This document shows positions 59,851-64,000 of a DNA stretch of 64,000 bases, in pieces. The stretch covers positions 805,915-869,914 of the forward strand of contig VFFE01007570.1 in the NCBI GenBank assembly GCA_008921705.1. The letters run 5' to 3'. The notes beneath the pieces are model-generated. The model made no database searches. It saw nothing but the letters and a program-made list of their open reading frames with translations, and was not told the DNA's origin. Every line of letters starts with the position of its first letter. Position 1 is the stretch's first letter. Position numbers and translations under genes: made by a program. The stretch comes from Burhinus oedicnemus (taxonomy: Eukaryota > Chordata > Aves > Charadriiformes > Burhinidae).

Positions 59851-62049
59851 GAATCTCACTTGTACTGTGTGCTTCTTTTTTCTTCTGCAGACTCTTCTCC
59901 CAGTGCCATTCTCCTGTTATTTGTTTACGTAACCTTTTCCTCCCCATGGTAAATAATCTTTTAGATCTATCTTTTCTCACATTCATTTATCATAAACCTA
60001 AATACTGATTTTCTTTTTTCTCCGTCTATTTTCCTTTCTTTCTAGTTTTCTGCCATTTATATCCTTCCCACACAAATTGCCATAGGTGTGATCCATTTAC
60101 CCTAAGTTAAATCTTTGCAATGTAGATTCCAGCTCTAGAGATCCAGTTTTGCCTCCCTTTACACTCAGTGTATGAAGGCAGGTGCTTTTAAAAAGTGGTT
60201 CATTGGACTTGCTCTAGGTAGCAGCTCTAATATGATAATAATTATGCTTCTAAATGCCTATTTTTCTCCACTGAATATTGTTTAGGAAAAGTCTTTGTGA
60301 GTACAACATAAGAATGCAAGTTGAACAAGTTCTGTAAAGTTAGGGATTTTCTCTGTTTTGTCAATACCGTTTACTGCTCAAATCACAGATGAACAATCTA
60401 CTTCTAATTTAATGCCAATTATCTAGTAATACATCCACCAATATTTTATTTATACATACAAGCACAATGCTTGACTTCCTAACTCCATGTGTGTTTTAAA
60501 ACATTTAAAAAAAAAAAAAAGAAAGAAAAGAAAAATCACTTGTATGTTGTTTGTGCGTATTTTCCTGTTTGTTTTGGCATACTGAAGAACAGAAAAGCCC
60601 AGGGAAAGTTCACTCATCCTCTGCAAACTTGCCACTTTACTGCCAATATTTGATCTCCAATCTTACATCTTGTTTATTTTGTTTGTAGTGAATTATCATT
60701 ATGGCATTGTGCCTTTTGAACAGACTTCATTGATATAAAAATGTGCTCTGATCTGGCCAAGTGAAAAATATGTACTGTCTTCTAACAATGATTCCAGTGA
60801 GAGTTCTTTTAAGACCCTTTTTAAAAATAATGAGATGGTCATAACTCCAAACCAATGAATATTCAGCAGTGTAGCCATTGTCAGTCCAAAATAGCTTGCA
60901 AGTTAATAAGAATGAAAAACAGTCCTTGATCAGCATTTGAGTGTGATTTTTGAAGTGATCCAAGCAACTCATGTACAAGACCAGACTTGTAATTGGCTTA
61001 CTGGACTACAATCTCTTGGGGCAAATCCCAGCTAACGTACGGAGTAGCTTTAACAGTGTAGAAAACGTGGAAAGTCGTACAAACTGTGTGCAGAAGAAAG
61101 AGATTACAGAAATACATTAAAAACTGAAATCGTTCAACACAACTGGTAAGGTGTATCAGTAATTCCTCTTTATCCTCATGATAATTCAAGAGGTAGTTGG
61201 AAAAAAAAGTGCCCCCCAAACCCTTTTAGTTTGTTTGAATATATATTGTAGTGATGTATTACTCTATTTCCACAATATGCAGTAAGCATATGTCATGGAA
61301 TATATTAATTTAGTTTTTAATTCAATATAATAATTCAATGTTCTTTCAGGTTCTGTTACTTTAAGGAGACTTGTCAAGAGGTTTGAGTTTGACCCAAACC
61401 GTCCATGATTCAGGCTGATTGTCACATGCTTGTGTTAAAGTGCGACCAGTGAACTCTAGTGATACATAATCTGGAAGCATCCCTCAGATTAAGGGAAGGA
61501 AATGTCTTTTTTTTCCTTTCCCCCTTAGTTACCTCATGCTCCAGACTTTCTCGTCTCATCTCCTTGGTGATGCACAATGGAGCAGGTAGGTTATGGCAGG
61601 TGCTGTCAAGACCATCGCTCCATTCCTGAAAGAGGATGATGAAACTGTCCATGTCATAGCTAAGGATAGAGATGAAGCTGACAATTCAGTCTGAACCTAA
61701 GTATTTTGGAGAGAGTATATATCTAATTGTCACAGCCTGGTTACAGATAACTGTAATGATGTAGAGGAAAATGCAAAAATAATAAAACAATTCTTAAGGA
61801 AAAGGCACACTTATTGAGAATTACCTTTACATGTACCTCTATGCAATTTGTGATTAGGCATCACTGATTTCCAGATAAATTATGTATTTATAAGGATAGC
61901 AGGAAGGTCTGATTCTTGTAGCTTAATAGAAAATAAACTGCATTAATTTAAATTCATGCTTTAGGGTTTAGGACAATATCTGTCTGTCAGCAATTATTCA
62001 GATACTTGTATGATGAGCAAATAATTTCATATTTACTACCTGTGAGATT
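59851..62049. other. Non-coding DNA, no gene seen
   Basis: AT-rich DNA with an A-rich run at 60507-60535. No gene is recognised. Confidence 0.5.
60507..60535 (+). repeat. A-rich tract (poly-A with GAAA units)
   Basis: A run of A followed by gaaagaaaagaaaaa. Confidence 0.9.
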
Positions 62050-62073
62050 GGTGTGTGTGTGTATGTATGTGTA
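62050..62073 (+). repeat. (GT)n/(GTAT)n microsatellite
   Basis: gtgtgtgtgtgt followed by atgtatgtgt. Confidence 0.9.
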
Positions 62074-62103
62074 TTATTCTGAACCATCTGGCACCAGCTG
62101 ACC

Positions 62104-62860
62104 TCCGTGGGATGACCAGTTAAGCCAGGCAGTAGAGTGGCTGAGACAGGTGTATGAACCCTTGGGGGCCAATACTGTGTAACATCTTAATTAATGACCA
62201 GGATGATGGGCCAGAGTGCACCCTCAGCAAGTTTGCAGATCATACAAAAGTGGGAGGAGTGGTTCCTACACCAGATGGCTGTGCTGCCATTCAGAGGGAC
62301 CTCAAGAGGGTGGAGAAATGGGCTGACAGGAACCTCATGAAGTTCAACAAATGAAAATGACCAGTCTTGCATCAGGGGAGGAATAACCCCAGGTACCAGT
62401 ACATGCTGGGGACTGACTGGCTAGGAAGCAGCTCTGCAGAAAAAAAAACAACAGTGTGCCTTTGTGGCACAGAAAGCCAACTGCCTCCTGTGCTGCGTTG
62501 GGAAGAGCATTGCCTGAAGGCTGAGGGAAGTGACCCTTTTTCTCTGCTCGGCCCTGGTGAGACACACCTGGAGTGCTGTGTTCAGGTTTGGGCTTTGCAC
62601 TACAAGAGACACATAGCCATACTACAGCCAGGCCAGCAAAGTGCTATGAAGATGATTCCACCTAAACATAAGGAAAAATGAGGATGGTCAAAGACTGGAA
62701 CAGATTCCTCAGCGAAGTTTTCATCCTTGGAAATACTCTAAACCCAACTGAACATGGCCCTGAGCCGCCTGCTGTAGCTGTCTCTGCCTAAGCAGGGCTT
62801 AGACTAGACAATCTCCAGAGGTGCCTCCCAATCTCAGCCATTCTTTGATTCTGCGATGAT
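62104..62860 (+). mobile_element. CR1 LINE fragment, plus strand, internally deleted
   Basis: It begins near the VPQG-type block of RT (the readable part starts gggggccaatactg at about 62164), then has FADH in place of the FADD catalytic box (about 62238-62249), then the C-terminal ORF2 region and 3' UTR, ending at an altered terminal motif (attctttgattctgcgatgat). A segment expected between about 62655 and 62670 is missing, so the C-terminal region joins the 3' UTR abruptly. It is closest to the split CR1 at 3830-4159/6160-6958. The left boundary is uncertain. Confidence 0.85.
62154..62354 (+). pseudogene. CR1 RT fragment around the altered catalytic box
   Basis: A 66-codon open piece carries PWGPILCNILINDQDDGPEC, then TLSKFADHTKVGGV and the ERNLMKFNK-like end (here DRNLMKFNK) of the CR1 RT palm. 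The second catalytic aspartate of FADD is histidine here, which by itself would abolish polymerase activity. The frame ends at a TGA at 62352-62354. Confidence 0.85.
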
Positions 62861-62871
62861 ACTGATGGTGA

Positions 62872-62902
62872 GTTTTAATGATAAAACTTTTAATGATAAA
62901 AT
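62872..62902 (+). repeat. Short tandem duplication next to CR1 3' end
   Basis: ttttaatgataaaa occurs twice in a row just past the CR1 terminus. Confidence 0.6.
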
Positions 62903-63087
62903 CTTTTAACACTTATTATTATTGTCCTATCCACAAAGAAAAAGAAAGAAATACAGAAAGCAACACACAATGTCTTTTTTGAACTGAAATATAGGGGTTC
63001 GCTTCTGAAATTTTGATGTGAAAACTTCTGGTAAGTGCAAAGGGAATCTTGTCTGGGAGTTCTCTTAAATGATGACTGTAACAAAAA

Positions 63088-63092
63088 ATCAT
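63088..63092 (+). repeat. Target-site duplication, left (atcat)
   Basis: Identical to 63649-63653 on the other side of the LTR. Confidence 0.85.
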
Positions 63093-63648
63093 TGTAATGG
63101 GTCTGGTTGGGATGGAATTAGTTTTCTTCACAACAGCCTGTATGGTGCTGTGCTTTATTTTCGTGATAAAAACAGTGGTGATATCACTTCCATGTTTGAG
63201 CTACTGCTGAACAGCACTTCCACAGTGTCAAGGCCTTCTCTGTTTCTCACTCTGCCCCCACCCAGGGTGCAGACTCAGGGTGGGCAAGAGGTTGGGAGCG
63301 GACAGAGCCAGGACAGCTGGCCCAAAATGACCAGAGATATTCTGTATCATATAACGTCATGCTCAGCAAGAAAATAGTGGTGGTGGTTGGAGTTTTTTCT
63401 AAAGTAGCCATTACTCAGAGACTGGCTGGACATCACTCTGCTGGTGGGACGTGGTGAGTGATTGTCTTTGCAACACTTGGGTTGGGTGTTTTTTATCCCC
63501 AACCACCCTTCACTTATTAAGCTGTCTTTATCTCAACCTACAAGTTTTTCTTGATTTTGCCTTCCAATTCCCTCCCTCATCCTTCTAGGGGAAAGTGAGA
63601 GAGCAACTAGGTAGGGGCTTACCTGCTGGTTGGGGTCAACCCACCACA
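63093..63648 (+). mobile_element. Solo LTR of a class III (ERVL-type) endogenous retrovirus
   Basis: A 556-bp element starts TGTAATGGGT and ends CCACCACA, with TG...CA termini and a perfect 5-bp duplication atcat on both sides, the target-site length typical of ERVL. The sequence matches the common bird ERVL LTR in feel and order: a ggttgggatggaatta start, a gggtgcagact region, gacagagccaggacagctgg, a CRE/AP-1-like aacgtcatgctcagca (63353-63368), gctgtctttatctcaacc near the R region, and a ggttggggtcaaccca end. No internal viral genes are present, so it arose by recombination between two LTRs. The TATA and polyA words expected in intact relatives are altered (for example attaag at about 63517). 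Confidence 0.92.
63353..63368 (+). promoter_or_regulatory. CRE/AP-1-like motif in LTR U3
   Basis: aacgtcatgctcagca joins a CRE-like half (cgtca) and an AP-1/MARE-like word (tgctcagca). It is a conserved part of related bird LTRs and the most likely surviving enhancer site here. Confidence 0.5.
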
Positions 63649-63653
63649 ATCAT
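63649..63653 (+). repeat. Target-site duplication, right (atcat)
   Basis: Partner of 63088-63092, identical. Confidence 0.85.
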
Positions 63654-64000
63654 TTAGATCATTTAAATCAAATACAGATATGAACTTAGATAGTAGTAAT
63701 ACAAGAATCAAGGCTTAAAAGCAACTATTGTAAATGCGTTAGCATTTGAAATTCGGACATGTTAAGCAAAGACAGAAATATCATATAGGTTTCATGACAC
63801 ATGGATCTGTATTTTGTAGCTGCTAGAGTAAGATTAGTGATATAAATGACTCTCAGTCATCCACATTATTTAGATATCATTCACAAAATTGCAGCAGTTC
63901 CAGACTTGTGCTGTTTGAATATCTTACGATAGTATTCTATTTAATTGACTGCACACAACATAAAAGTGGCAGTTTTGCAAAATTGCTTTTCATTTCACTT
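63654..64000. other. Non-coding DNA, no gene seen
   Basis: AT-rich unique-looking flank to the end of the window. Confidence 0.5.

Noticed and set aside
1..64000. CRISPR array, operons, prophage or bacterial genes
   Set aside because: No regularly spaced repeats, no dense coding, and repeat content is that of a bird genome.

Overview
The window is vertebrate nuclear DNA and almost certainly avian. It is AT-rich and gene-poor, and it carries the repeats that define bird genomes: CR1 LINE retrotransposons with the 3' terminal octamer motif (ATTCTATG/ATTCTGTG type), a class III (ERVL-type) solo LTR with a perfect 5-bp target-site duplication, and an LTR resembling avian class II (ERVK/alpharetrovirus-like) LTRs. 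The LTR types hint at a neoavian, perhaps passerine, genome, but the sequence alone does not settle the species. It is an assembled scaffold: one run of 20 N lies at 47880-47899.

I find no intact host protein-coding gene, tRNA, rRNA or CRISPR array. Open frames outside the retrotransposons are short (at most about 120 codons) and resemble no family I recognise. The window is therefore either intergenic (a gene desert) or the inside of a very long intron. The only recognisable protein-coding relics are CR1 reverse-transcriptase fragments.

Layout. 1-3829: unique AT-rich DNA. 3830-6958: a nested pair of CR1 elements, in which an older plus-strand CR1 (3830-4159 and 6160-6958) is split by a later plus-strand CR1 (4160-6154) flanked by a 5-bp repeat. 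6959-32111: mostly unique DNA with microsatellites, a GC-richer patch (16380-16960), a puzzling minus-strand open patch (28905-29183) and several stretches that read like conserved non-coding sequence. 32112-33271: a minus-strand CR1. 40208-41617: a long GC-rich probable LTR with TGTTAG/CTAACA ends. 47848-48175: a class II-like LTR interrupted by the assembly gap. 50590-51660: ancient, heavily diverged minus-strand CR1/L3-like fragments. 51661-62103: AT-rich unique DNA with possible conserved elements. 62104-62860 and 63093-63648: a CR1 fragment and an ERVL-type solo LTR close together near the right end.

The window is best read as a record of retroelement insertion over a quiet, possibly regulatory, background. 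All retroelement copies seen are truncated, decayed or solo LTRs. I found no new gene system. The best leads are the long LTR with its large post-polyA segment, the gap-interrupted LTR, a short minisatellite inside a CR1 reverse-transcriptase relic, and the candidate conserved non-coding blocks.
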